Part shown: positions 36,862 to 44,609 of the stretch, one piece after another
How positions within the stretch are numbered: the first letter of the stretch is position 1
Layout: each line of letters begins with the position of its first letter
DNA from: Chitinophagaceae bacterium
GTDB lineage: Bacteria; Bacteroidota; Bacteroidia; Chitinophagales; Chitinophagaceae
Direction of reading: 5' to 3'
Length of the DNA: 64,000 nt
NCBI GenBank assembly: GCA_014879565.1
Contig: JACSRW010000029.1
Span: forward strand, 160,280 to 224,279
The notes under the pieces: generated by a model
What the model was told of the DNA's origin: nothing
Database searches by the model: none
Seen by the model: only the letters and a program-made list of their open reading frames with translations
Position numbers and translations under genes: made by a program

Positions 36862-38868
36862 TCAGAAGCGCATTAACAATTGCATATAGAAATTCCTTCC
36901 CGGTCTGGGTATATTACCCCAGTCTGTATGTTCGTGGTATTTTTTATCCAGTATATTTTCTATACCTGCCTGCAGGTCTGTTTTTTTCTGCCAGAGGGAA
37001 AAACTGTACCCGCTGCGGACATGCAAGAGGGTATAGGCGGCAGTGGCGTCTTCTCCGTAGGCCAGGCTGTATCGCTGCTGGCGGGATGCCTGTTCCGTTT
37101 CGGCCTGCAGAAAAACACGGCCCGGCTGATACCGCAATGCACTCAGGTTTTTCAGCGGGGCAATCATGGGCAGGGCTTCTCCTTTATTCGTTTTGCCATA
37201 GGTATAACGCAGCGTACTGATCAGCGAAACCTCATCCACCGGCTTCCATACCAGGCTGGCTTCTATTCCGGTGAGGATGGCATAAGGCAGTGCCTCCCAG
37301 GTTTTCACCCCATTGGCTCCTATCGTCATGCTGCTGTAGGACGTATTGATTCTTCCCATTATATACCGGCGGATATACTGATAGAAACCACCCAGCTTAA
37401 ACTCCGCTTTTTTCCCCTGTACAGTCATATTTAATTCCCCGAGCAACGATTGTTCCGGCCGCAGGTCCGGGTTGCCGATGTAATCATAGCCGTCCTGCGC
37501 ATTAAAGAGATAAAATCCATAGTATTCACTGGCAGTGGGCATTCTTTCCGCCCATCCGATACTGGCATTGGTTTTTAAGACAGGGCTGATCCGGCGGGTG
37601 GCGCCGAATGAAATATTTTTCAGGAAACCGCTGCGGGCGGCATCGGGAAAACCAAGTATGCTGATATGGTCTTTTGCCTCCTGACTGCGAAGGGTATAAT
37701 TAACCAGGTCAATCCGGGCAGTGGCACGGAGACTCCAGTTACTGTCGGCCTGCCATTGCCAGCTGGCCCCGGCCCCGGCCTGGTCTTTCCGGTTATCCGG
37801 CCAGGTAAGCATGTACATGGGCAGTTGCCCGGTTTGATACATGGTCATACTGGCTTTCAGGTAAGTGAGGGATAAGTCGGCCGTAAAACGGATTTGCTGA
37901 CGGCTGTTTAACCGGATTTCTCCGTCACTGTACAATCCGGCGGTCTGGCTTTTGCCCGGCATATCCATATGCATGGGTACATTCGGGCGATGGGTATCAT
38001 CCATGTAATGACGGACCTGGTTGGCATAGGCCTTGACCCGCCAGCGGGTAATTTTCTTAAGGGGATTTTCTTTTTCGAGCGAAACAGATGCGATACCGGC
38101 TGCGGCATAACCCACATCCATGGGTAAGGCGGGATAACTGATATTCCAGCCATTGTCGCCTATAAAATCCAGCTTTATACGGGTTTGCGGATTGTACTGG
38201 TATATGGCGGAGAGAGAGTAATTGATTTTTTCATATTGGGAGAACGCTACTTTATCACCGCCGCCGCTCCGGTAAGCCGCTGCTTTCCGGCCGGTGATAC
38301 TGCCCAGCAGGGACCAGCGCGGTCCCGCATAATTGAGTTGCAGTGATTCATAAAAGGCCTGGGCGGCCGACTGGTAACCGCTGCTGAAAAGACCGCTGAT
38401 TTTTGACACAGCGTGACAGGAGGGACTGGCAACTGCCAGGTTTATACTGCCCCCGATGGCCGAGCCATGCAGGAATCCATGGTTGCCCGTTTGCACTTCC
38501 ATCCGGTCCAAATTGACGGGTTCAATATAAATGGTGGGCGGATCCATTTTATCGGTACAGGCGCCATGAATACGCATACCGTCAATCAGCACATTGATCT
38601 GACCACTGCTGAGTGAACGGATAGAAGGCTCCATACCATAACTGCCCCGGCGCAGAAGATTTAATTCGGGAATACGGGACATAATATCTTCCAGGCTGGC
38701 AGCCTGACCTGTTCTGACAAAACGGACCAGCTGCTGCCGGCTGCTGCCGTTTTTAACAGGAACGGTCACTTCTTTTAATTCAATATAACGGCTGCTGTCG
38801 GAAAAACCGGTTTGCGTCCGGCCGGTGAGGGAATGCAGGATAAACAGGAACGGGATAATTTTTTTCAT
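36862..38868 (-). CDS. TonB-dependent receptor, probably for copper
   Basis: A 668-residue outer-membrane receptor. A signal peptide (about 1-19) leads to a plug domain with ELKEVTVPV and LEDIMSRIPELNLLRRGSYG. The motif GACTDKMDPPTIYIEP (about residues 140-155) resembles the Cys-containing MDPP region of the copper receptors OprC/NosA. The C-terminus ends in an aromatic beta-strand (RNFYMQLLMRF). The two upstream genes encode a YtkA-like Met/His-rich lipoprotein and a small Cys protein, supporting copper import. Ligand specificity is inferred, not proven. Confidence 0.85.
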   Translation of the reverse strand: MKKIIPFLFILHSLTGRTQTGFSDSSRYIELKEVTVPVKNGSSRQQLVRFVRTGQAASLEDIMSRIPELNLLRRGSYGMEPSIRSLSSGQINVLIDGMRIHGACTDKMDPPTIYIEPVNLDRMEVQTGNHGFLHGSAIGGSINLAVASPSCHAVSKISGLFSSGYQSAAQAFYESLQLNYAGPRWSLLGSITGRKAAAYRSGGGDKVAFSQYEKINYSLSAIYQYNPQTRIKLDFIGDNGWNISYPALPMDVGYAAAGIASVSLEKENPLKKITRWRVKAYANQVRHYMDDTHRPNVPMHMDMPGKSQTAGLYSDGEIRLNSRQQIRFTADLSLTYLKASMTMYQTGQLPMYMLTWPDNRKDQAGAGASWQWQADSNWSLRATARIDLVNYTLRSQEAKDHISILGFPDAARSGFLKNISFGATRRISPVLKTNASIGWAERMPTASEYYGFYLFNAQDGYDYIGNPDLRPEQSLLGELNMTVQGKKAEFKLGGFYQYIRRYIMGRINTSYSSMTIGANGVKTWEALPYAILTGIEASLVWKPVDEVSLISTLRYTYGKTNKGEALPMIAPLKNLSALRYQPGRVFLQAETEQASRQQRYSLAYGEDATAAYTLLHVRSGYSFSLWQKKTDLQAGIENILDKKYHEHTDWGNIPRPGRNFYMQLLMRF

Positions 38869-38887
38869 GTATGATTTTTTATAGAGA

Positions 38888-38919
38888 GGCAGGCGGGAGA
38901 ACCCGCCCGCCGTTTTTTT
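38888..38919 (+). terminator. Strong hairpin with plus-strand T-run inside the copper operon
   Basis: GGC-A-GGCGGG and CCCGCC-C-GCC arms (nine pairs, one mismatch) with a four-base AGAA loop are followed on the plus strand by seven T. No plus-strand gene ends here. On the minus strand it is an intercistronic hairpin between the lipoprotein and receptor genes, without a T-run. Confidence 0.5.
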
Positions 38920-38927
38920 CTTAACTG

Positions 38928-39755
38928 CTAGAATTCCACATCAAAGTACTGAGTGGTATCTGCGACTGAACCGCCCGACATAAAGTCAAGGTTCAGGCGC
39001 CAGAGACCCGTCATGGTGAAGTTTACTTTTCCCTTGTAATGTCCTTTGCCGGTATGCACCGGGTCCACATTATTGGGAGAACCATGTCCCATGGTAGGCA
39101 TTTCCGGTGTCAGGCTTACGGTCAGACTGCTGTCGGCCGGCCAGCTCATCATGGATGCTTTCTTGTAAATGGCGATTTCAAAATCATTGATGCCCACTTT
39201 GGAATTGGCTGCCGAAGGGGTGATCAGCGAGATGAAGTACTTCGCGCCATTATGGGAGGCGGTAAAGGATTTCTGCCTGGATTTAACCGGTTCACTGATG
39301 GTCAGCGGCAGGGTGAGGCTGCCTTCTTTATTGTTCAGGTGGTTGTGCACATTCAGCTTCAGGGTCCAGCTGCCACCCATTGATGACATGATAAAAGTGA
39401 CACTGCAGGGGAAGAGATGTTTCTCTGCATTTTCAGATACCGGGTTTTCATAGGGGGCGGAATGGGTCATGCTGCCCATATCCATCATCGGAGTCAGACT
39501 GATATGCGCTTCATCAATGCGGTTACCGCTTACAGAATCATAGAGGGCTACATAGAATCTGGTATAACCGGAGGTAAGGGTGGTTTCTTTGGTATAGAGT
39601 TCCACCTTGGCAGCAGCACCGGCGGCATATCCTTCAGCCACTTTAGTCAGTCCGGCTGTCGGATTGTTTTCCGCCGTGTCTTTACCACAGGCGCTCAGGA
39701 ATACAAGTACACAGAGTAAGGCAAAAGAAATCAGGATCAATACAGGCTTTTTCAT
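38928..39755 (-). CDS. YtkA/FixH-like copper-binding lipoprotein
   Basis: A 275-residue lipoprotein with lipobox FLSAC (about Cys20). The mature part has two similar beta-domains. The first contains SLTPMMDMGSMTHSAP and the second SLTPEMPTMGHGSPNN, each followed by a beta-strand ending in a Trp-Leu region (GGSWTLKLNV; TGLWRLNLDF). Met/His clusters of this kind bind copper in YtkA-like and PCuAC-like proteins. It probably hands copper between the TonB receptor and periplasm, or the reverse. The ATG at 39755 gives the clean signal peptide. Confidence 0.8.
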   Translation of the reverse strand: MKKPVLILISFALLCVLVFLSACGKDTAENNPTAGLTKVAEGYAAGAAAKVELYTKETTLTSGYTRFYVALYDSVSGNRIDEAHISLTPMMDMGSMTHSAPYENPVSENAEKHLFPCSVTFIMSSMGGSWTLKLNVHNHLNNKEGSLTLPLTISEPVKSRQKSFTASHNGAKYFISLITPSAANSKVGINDFEIAIYKKASMMSWPADSSLTVSLTPEMPTMGHGSPNNVDPVHTGKGHYKGKVNFTMTGLWRLNLDFMSGGSVADTTQYFDVEF

Positions 39756-39854
39756 GTATTTAGGGTTTAAGCACAATAAATAATAGGTAACCGTCCGGCG
39801 TACATCAGGAATGACGCCCGGTTTTAGTTCAGGAGCACAAAACGAAAGGGATCA

Positions 39855-40229
39855 TCAGGCAGCCAGGGGCGGGTGGAAAATCTGGCGGGCATGCAGGTAA
39901 TCGTAACTGACGGTATAAATAAAAGGAATACGGTTGCTGATTTCGGGCGGTACCAGCTGATGGATAATTTCACCGGGAGTATAGGGATTACCGTCCAGCA
40001 TTTGTTTCACCTGCAGGGGGGCATCCTCATCCTGGTGCTGCTCCGCTTCCTGCAGTTTCATATTCAGGAAACATTTTCCGTCACATTTCAGTTCCGGGCG
40101 GTTCTGATTGATACAGTGTTCTTTAGCAATGGCGTTGCGATTGGCATAAAACCAGAGGGTAAAAGCCGAAGCATAGAAGGTTTGTGCGGTAAAAACAAGG
40201 AGTAATATGACGGCTACAGCCTTTTTCAC
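39855..40229 (-). CDS. Small exported Cys-rich protein of the copper operon
   Basis: A 124-residue protein with an N-terminal hydrophobic signal or anchor (MKKAVAVILLLVFTAQTFYA). It contains ENCVN-like KEHCINQNRPELKCDGKC, three cysteines in C-x9-C-x3-C order, a metal-binding pattern I recognise from Bacteroidota copper loci. A His-rich C-terminal part (LHARQIFHPPLAA) follows. The start is GTG at 40229, four bases after a -7 box. Function is unknown; a role as a copper chaperone is plausible from context. Confidence 0.7.
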   Translation of the reverse strand: MKKAVAVILLLVFTAQTFYASAFTLWFYANRNAIAKEHCINQNRPELKCDGKCFLNMKLQEAEQHQDEDAPLQVKQMLDGNPYTPGEIIHQLVPPEISNRIPFIYTVSYDYLHARQIFHPPLAA

Positions 40230-40233
40230 GGTG

Positions 40234-40241
40234 CAAATATA
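40234..40241 (-). promoter_or_regulatory. -7 promoter box of the copper operon
   Basis: The minus strand reads TATATTTG, an exact TAnnTTTG match, four bases before the GTG start at 40229. Confidence 0.5.
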
Positions 40242-40291
40242 GGGGCTGCTTTTTTATTGCCGGCTTGATACAAGTCAGGATCGGACATGAT

Positions 40292-40311
40292 AAAAGACAT
40301 GAATGTCTTTT
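40292..40311 (-). terminator. Terminator after the ABC ATPase gene
   Basis: A symmetric stem (AAAAGACAT / ATGTCTTTT, 8-9 bp) lies ten bases past the minus-strand stop at 40321. Both strands carry a short T-run, so it may act bidirectionally. Confidence 0.5.
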
Positions 40312-40320
40312 TATAAATCT

Positions 40321-40938
40321 TCATTTATAATCGCTGATATTGATCCGTTCGTTACAGAAACGGTATTCGGTTTCATCATTACTGCTGACCACAATCAGCC
40401 GCCCGTTTCCATAATCACGTATCAGGGAATGGTAAAGGGCGATGCCGGTACTGTCCAGGTTAGTGCAGGGTTCATCCAGTAATACGATGGCCGTATCAGA
40501 AAGAATACATTGGGCCAGTTTCACCCGTTGTTTCATCCCGGATGAGTAATAGCGGATCTGTTTGTTCACCGCTTTTTCCAGTCCCACCAACGCGATGATA
40601 TCGTTTATCTGCAGACCCGGCAGAAAGGATTTGAAACCCCGGTGAAATTCCAGGAATTCCGACAGGGTCATTTCCTCAATCAGCTCCAGGTAAGGGGCGC
40701 AGAGGGAAACATCGCGGTAAACCTGTTCGGGATCAGTCTTAATCCCATTCTTAATCCACTCAATTTTTCCTTCACTGATCAGTTGGGAGCCGCTGAGAGA
40801 TTGGAGCAGGGTGCTCTTTCCCGAGCCGTTCGGACCCGTGATGGCATAGGCATTGCCCTTTTCAAATGTATAGGAGAAATGACGGTAGATCCAGTCCCGG
40901 TTATACCGCTTTCCGGCATCAGATAGGGAGATCGTCAT
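40321..40938 (-). CDS. ABC transporter ATP-binding protein
   Basis: A 205-residue ABC ATPase subunit. Walker A is GPNGSGKST (about 32-40), the signature is YSSGMKQRVKLAQ and Walker B is TAIVLLDEP. No permease gene is adjacent. The ATG at 40938 overlaps the 3' end of lpxA by 20 bases, suggesting coupling. It is short and lacks an extended C-terminus, like CcmA or gliding/Gld-type export ATPases; the substrate is unknown. Confidence 0.88.
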   Translation of the reverse strand: MTISLSDAGKRYNRDWIYRHFSYTFEKGNAYAITGPNGSGKSTLLQSLSGSQLISEGKIEWIKNGIKTDPEQVYRDVSLCAPYLELIEEMTLSEFLEFHRGFKSFLPGLQINDIIALVGLEKAVNKQIRYYSSGMKQRVKLAQCILSDTAIVLLDEPCTNLDSTGIALYHSLIRDYGNGRLIVVSSNDETEYRFCNERINISDYK

Positions 40939-41725
40939 CGTTGCTGCCTTTGGTGAAGCGTTTGATGATGCCGCGGCCGCTTTCCCGGATAAAAGTGACG
41001 ATTTCATCTCTTTCATCGGTGGCAGGCATTTCTTCTTCCAGGAATTCAACGGCCTGGCTGGTATTCATGCCCTTATTGTATAATACCCGGTAGATATCCA
41101 GGATATGATTGATCCTTTCCACACTGAATCCCCGGCGTTTCAGTCCGATAGAGTTTACACCCGCATAACTGAGGGGGGTACGTCCGGCTTTAATATAGGG
41201 AGGCACATCCTTGCCTACCAGTGATCCGCCGCTGATAAAGGAGTGAGAACCGATTTTGACAAACTGGTGAACGGCACACATACCGCCGATAATCGCCCAG
41301 TCGCCAATCGTTACGTGACCGGCCACCTGGGTATTGTTGCTCGTGATACAGTTATCCCCCACCAGGCAATCATGGGCAAAGTGACAATAGGCCATGATCA
41401 GGCAGTTTTTGCCGATTACCGTTTTTTCCCGGTCCTTGGTACCCCGGTTAATGGTAACGAACTCCCGGATAGTGGTCCCGTCGCCAATATAGACATTGGA
41501 ATATTCTCCCTGGAATTTCAAATCCTGCGGTATAGCGGAAATAACCGCCCCGGGGAATATGCGGCAGTTTTTTCCGATCCGGGCGCCTTCCATTATGGTT
41601 ACATTGGAGCCGATCCAGGTTCCTTCCCCGATCTCCACGTCCTGGTGAATCACCGTAAAGGGGTCAATTTTTACATTGGTGGCCAGTTTCGCGTTGGGAT
41701 GAATATAGGTGTGGGGATGAATCAT
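40919..41725 (-). CDS. lpxA: Acyl-[ACP]--UDP-N-acetylglucosamine O-acyltransferase
   Basis: LpxA adds the first acyl chain to UDP-GlcNAc in lipid A synthesis. The 268-residue protein shows left-handed beta-helix hexapeptide repeats from residue 3 (IHPHTYIHPNA) onward, and the catalytic His region AYCHFAHDCLVGDNC. The C-terminal helical domain has GLKRRGFSVERINHI. The ATG at 41725 gives the family start MIHPHTYIHPNA. Confidence 0.95.
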   Translation of the reverse strand: MIHPHTYIHPNAKLATNVKIDPFTVIHQDVEIGEGTWIGSNVTIMEGARIGKNCRIFPGAVISAIPQDLKFQGEYSNVYIGDGTTIREFVTINRGTKDREKTVIGKNCLIMAYCHFAHDCLVGDNCITSNNTQVAGHVTIGDWAIIGGMCAVHQFVKIGSHSFISGGSLVGKDVPPYIKAGRTPLSYAGVNSIGLKRRGFSVERINHILDIYRVLYNKGMNTSQAVEFLEEEMPATDERDEIVTFIRESGRGIIKRFTKGSNDDDLPI

Positions 41726-41738
41726 TTTAATAATATAA

Positions 41739-41763
41739 CCGCCCGGGCGGACGGGCAAAGTTA
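41739..41763 (-). promoter_or_regulatory. lpxA -7 box and leader palindrome
   Basis: The minus strand reads TAACTTTG (41756-41763), an exact -7 match. Between it and the lpxA ATG is a perfect 12-bp palindrome CCGCCCGGGCGG (41739-41750), which could be an operator or an mRNA hairpin. Confidence 0.45.
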
Positions 41764-41867
41764 GCAGTTCGGGGCAAAAACGGAACTTTTTTTGGCTATA
41801 GTTTGTTAAAAATCAGTACCTGATCAGGATCAGCCGGTGTTTCACCATCAAATTCAGGGATTCAACG

Positions 41868-41875
41868 TAATTTTG
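41868..41875 (+). promoter_or_regulatory. -7 promoter box of the AraC-family gene
   Basis: TAATTTTG is an exact TAnnTTTG match, six bases before the ATG at 41882. Confidence 0.5.
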
Positions 41876-41881
41876 CCCTTT

Positions 41882-42823
41882 ATGCATACCCCTCCGGATA
41901 TACTGAACCTGGCTTCCCGCCAAAACCTGATGCAGCAGGATCTTGTGCTGCTCCAGGACAAGGTACAGCAGATACCCGGCTCCGTGCATTATACCATTCA
42001 GCGTTACCGTCGTGATGCGCTCTGGAGTATGGAAGATACCGGTATGCTGGTATATCATTATACTAAAACCGAACCCCGGGAAAACTACCTGGAACTCCGC
42101 TTTTGTGTGAGCGGCAATGTGTATTGCCGGAAAAAGGATACCGAATGTGATCTCTGTCAGTTCAATGCCTCCAAATCCTGTATGGAAAGGGTGGAGAGTA
42201 TTGATGTGGTGAGCTTCCGGTTTTCCCCCCTTCAGCTTAGCCAGTTTATCAAACCCCGGAAAGGAACCGCGGTCCTGACTGACCAGATTCTTTCCTTCAC
42301 CCATTCTTCTTCATTTACCAAAATCCTGCCCCTGTGTGGCAAAACCCGGCTGGTTCTTGAAGGACTGCTTAATCATACTTTCAGCGATACCCTCGAAAAT
42401 ATATTCATCAATGCCCAGACCCAGATGCTCCTGCTCTACAGTCTTGACTGTATGCTCGGAGAAAAGGAAATTGATGTGATCAGCTGTAAGTTTCTGGCCA
42501 ATGAGGCCGACCGGGAAAAAATTGTCCGTGCCCGCGAAATCCTGATCCAGCATATCGGTGAACCAATCACCATCAAGGAACTCAGCCGGAAAGTGGCCAT
42601 TAATGAATGTTACCTGAAAAAAGGATTTAAGGAAATGTTCGGTACCACGGTCTTTGACTTTTATCAGAGCCAGCGGATGGAACATGCCAAATACCTGCTT
42701 TACGAAAAAGGACTCAGTGTAACGGAAGTATCCATGTTGCTGGGTTATTCCTCCATCTCCCATTTCTCCACGGCATTTAAAAAACATACGGGACTCAAAC
42801 CCTGTGAACTGCTGTTCCGTTGA
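41882..42823 (+). CDS. AraC-family regulator, PchR-like, with cysteine cluster
   Basis: A 313-residue transcription regulator. The C-terminal AraC DNA-binding domain (about 210-313) has two helix-turn-helix units: IKELSRKVAINECYLKKGFK and VTEVSMLLGYSSISHFSTAF, and resembles PchR, the siderophore-responsive activator. The N-terminal sensor part has Cys82, Cys89, Cys92 and Cys100 (C-x6-C-x2-C-x7-C), plus Cys75, which could bind a metal or Fe-S cluster. It lies upstream of haem-c and TonB receptor genes, making it a candidate regulator of the region. The ATG at 41882 follows the -7 box. Confidence 0.88.
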   Translation: MHTPPDILNLASRQNLMQQDLVLLQDKVQQIPGSVHYTIQRYRRDALWSMEDTGMLVYHYTKTEPRENYLELRFCVSGNVYCRKKDTECDLCQFNASKSCMERVESIDVVSFRFSPLQLSQFIKPRKGTAVLTDQILSFTHSSSFTKILPLCGKTRLVLEGLLNHTFSDTLENIFINAQTQMLLLYSLDCMLGEKEIDVISCKFLANEADREKIVRAREILIQHIGEPITIKELSRKVAINECYLKKGFKEMFGTTVFDFYQSQRMEHAKYLLYEKGLSVTEVSMLLGYSSISHFSTAFKKHTGLKPCELLFR

Positions 42824-42936
42824 TCAGTATCAATCTTTCGGACTTTTATCAGTACTTAATACGCAGTTAAATAAGCACTATTACATAAAATAGCTGCAAT
42901 AAGAAAGCAGAACAGGCGTTCCGGTATGTATGGCAT

Positions 42937-42944
42937 TATATTTG
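42937..42944 (+). promoter_or_regulatory. -7 promoter box of the small exported-protein gene
   Basis: TATATTTG is an exact TAnnTTTG match, 18 bases before the ATG at 42963. Confidence 0.45.
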
Positions 42945-42962
42945 AATATTTGTTTGTCATAC

Positions 42963-43340
42963 ATGCGTAAAAAACTGGCCATACTGCTGATCTGTCTGCA
43001 TCTCTTCGGGAATACCGAAGCAGGCCAGTTATTCAAAATGCCGGTTTTACTTCAGCATTACAAGCAACATTGTGAGAACAACAAGGGCCTGGGTTTTATA
43101 CAGTTTATCATCATGCATTATGCCGGAGATGACGGCACCCATGCGGATGACGAGCAGGATCAGCAATTGCCCTGTCATAATCTGCAGCAGCATACTATGC
43201 ATTTGATATTTGCACCCATGCTGAATACCGTATCTGAATCAGTTGCTCCTGCTCCGGCCTCTGCGCGTTCATCGGTCTTTTTTACCACGGGTAACCCTCA
43301 GAGCCGGGCTGGCCGGTTATGGCAGCCTCCCCGGGTATGA
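42963..43340 (+). CDS. Small exported protein, unknown function
   Basis: A 125-residue protein with a signal peptide (about 1-20, RKKLAILLICLHLFGNTEA). The conserved part is LLQHYKQHCENNKGLGF, FIIMHYAGDD and QQLPCHN, with His/Asp/Cys-rich segments suggesting metal binding. I recall similar hypothetical proteins near TonB and redox genes in Bacteroidota, but no function is known. The C-terminal third is low in conservation-like features. The ATG at 42963 is chosen for the signal peptide and the -7 box. Confidence 0.65.
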   Translation: MRKKLAILLICLHLFGNTEAGQLFKMPVLLQHYKQHCENNKGLGFIQFIIMHYAGDDGTHADDEQDQQLPCHNLQQHTMHLIFAPMLNTVSESVAPAPASARSSVFFTTGNPQSRAGRLWQPPRV

Positions 43341-43380
43341 ATCGTTTCTCTTCGCCTTCATTTATTTTTTTCTGGTTACA

Positions 43381-43429
43381 CCTGCACCAGCAGTGCTGAC
43401 TAACAGGTTACATACAGCTGTGGTGCAGG
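43381..43429. promoter_or_regulatory. Inverted repeat before the haem-c operon
   Basis: Perfect 9-bp arms CCTGCACCA (43381-43389) and TGGTGCAGG (43421-43429) with a 31-base spacer lie 35 bases before the first gene of the operon. No T-run follows, so an operator or leader structure is more likely than a terminator. Confidence 0.4.
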
Positions 43430-43463
43430 CTTATACATCATCATACACTAAAAACCAACTTTC

Positions 43464-44186
43464 ATGAATCGGAAAATCCTTCAGGGGTTCAGTCTGCTGC
43501 TGGCCGGACTGTTGCTCCTCAATGCCTGCCGGCACGAAATTTTATACCCGGGTGGCGGTGGCACAGGCGGCACCGGGGGCGGTACAGGCGGCGGTACGGG
43601 CAGTACCAATACCTGTAGTCCCGACTCCGTTTATTTTGTCAATGATATTATGCCGCTTATCGCGTCCAATTGCGCCATGAGTGGCTGCCATGATGCCATT
43701 ACCCATGAAGACGGCGTTGACCTTACCAGTTATACGAAAATCATGAAGTATGTTTCACCCGGTAATGCATCCGGCAGTAAACTCTATAAGGAGATCATCC
43801 GTACCGACGGGGACCGTATGCCTCCTCCTCCGATGCCACCTTTTACGACAGCTCAGAAAACCCTGATCCAGAAATGGATCAACCAGGGGGCAAAAAACAA
43901 CAGCTGCGCCGGTCGCTGTGATACCACGGTCTTTACCTACAGCGGTGCTGTAAAACCCCTCATGGATAATAAATGCGTGGGCTGCCATAACCCTGCCAAT
44001 CCCGGGGGCAACATTGATCTGTCAACATATAATGGGGTAAAACTTGTGGCGCTGAACGGGAAACTCTATGGTTCAGTGGCTCACCAGCCTGGTTATTCAC
44101 CCATGCCGCAGGGCGCTGCAAAAATGCCCGATTGTGAAATCATTCAGATTCAGAAATGGATAACAGCCGGAACCCTGAATAATTAA
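43464..44186 (+). CDS. Di-haem c-type cytochrome lipoprotein
   Basis: A 240-residue lipoprotein with lipobox LLNAC (about Cys19). A Gly/Thr-rich linker (about 29-45, encoded by a GC-rich repetitive stretch at 43549-43607) separates it from two haem-binding segments: C70-x4-C75-H76 (CAMSGCH), a non-canonical spacing, and C171-x2-C174-H175 (CVGCH). Met residues (PPMPPF; YSPMPQG) could be axial ligands. It is the first gene of a five-gene operon and likely sits on the outer membrane, transferring electrons. Confidence 0.85.
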   Translation: MNRKILQGFSLLLAGLLLLNACRHEILYPGGGGTGGTGGGTGGGTGSTNTCSPDSVYFVNDIMPLIASNCAMSGCHDAITHEDGVDLTSYTKIMKYVSPGNASGSKLYKEIIRTDGDRMPPPPMPPFTTAQKTLIQKWINQGAKNNSCAGRCDTTVFTYSGAVKPLMDNKCVGCHNPANPGGNIDLSTYNGVKLVALNGKLYGSVAHQPGYSPMPQGAAKMPDCEIIQIQKWITAGTLNN

Positions 44187-44205
44187 ACGGAAACAAAATC
44201 AACAC

Positions 44206-44589
44206 ATGAAAATTAAATCATTACAGTTCCTGCTGTTCCTGCTGCTGGCAGCCGGTATCAGTTCCTGTTATTATGATAAGGAAGATCTCTTGTATGGCGG
44301 AAACAGCGGCCCCTGTACCGACACTACGGGTGTAGTTTCCTATGCACAGAAAGTGGTACCCCTGCTGCAACAGTATTGTTACAGTTGTCATACCGGAAGT
44401 TTTCCTTCCGGTAACCAGTTGATGGGGACCTATGCAGCCGACAAAGCCATGGCGCTGAACGGAAAATTATACGGAACCATCGCGCATGCAGCCGGATATT
44501 CCCCTATGCCCAAAGGAATGGCAAAGATGACCGGCTGCCAGATTGCCGTCATTAAAAAATGGATAGACAGCGGCACCCTGAATAATTAA
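44206..44589 (+). CDS. Mono-haem c-type cytochrome lipoprotein
   Basis: A 127-residue lipoprotein with lipobox GISSC (about Cys22) and one haem motif C58-x2-C61-H62 (CYSCH). Its C-terminal half (LNGKLYGTIAHAAGYSPMPKG, KKWIDSGTLNN) closely matches the C-terminus of the preceding protein, so it is a paralogue of that protein's second haem domain. Gap from the upstream gene: 19 bases. Confidence 0.85.
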   Translation: MKIKSLQFLLFLLLAAGISSCYYDKEDLLYGGNSGPCTDTTGVVSYAQKVVPLLQQYCYSCHTGSFPSGNQLMGTYAADKAMALNGKLYGTIAHAAGYSPMPKGMAKMTGCQIAVIKKWIDSGTLNN

Positions 44590-44609
44590 TAAAACACAAA
44601 GCCACAAAC

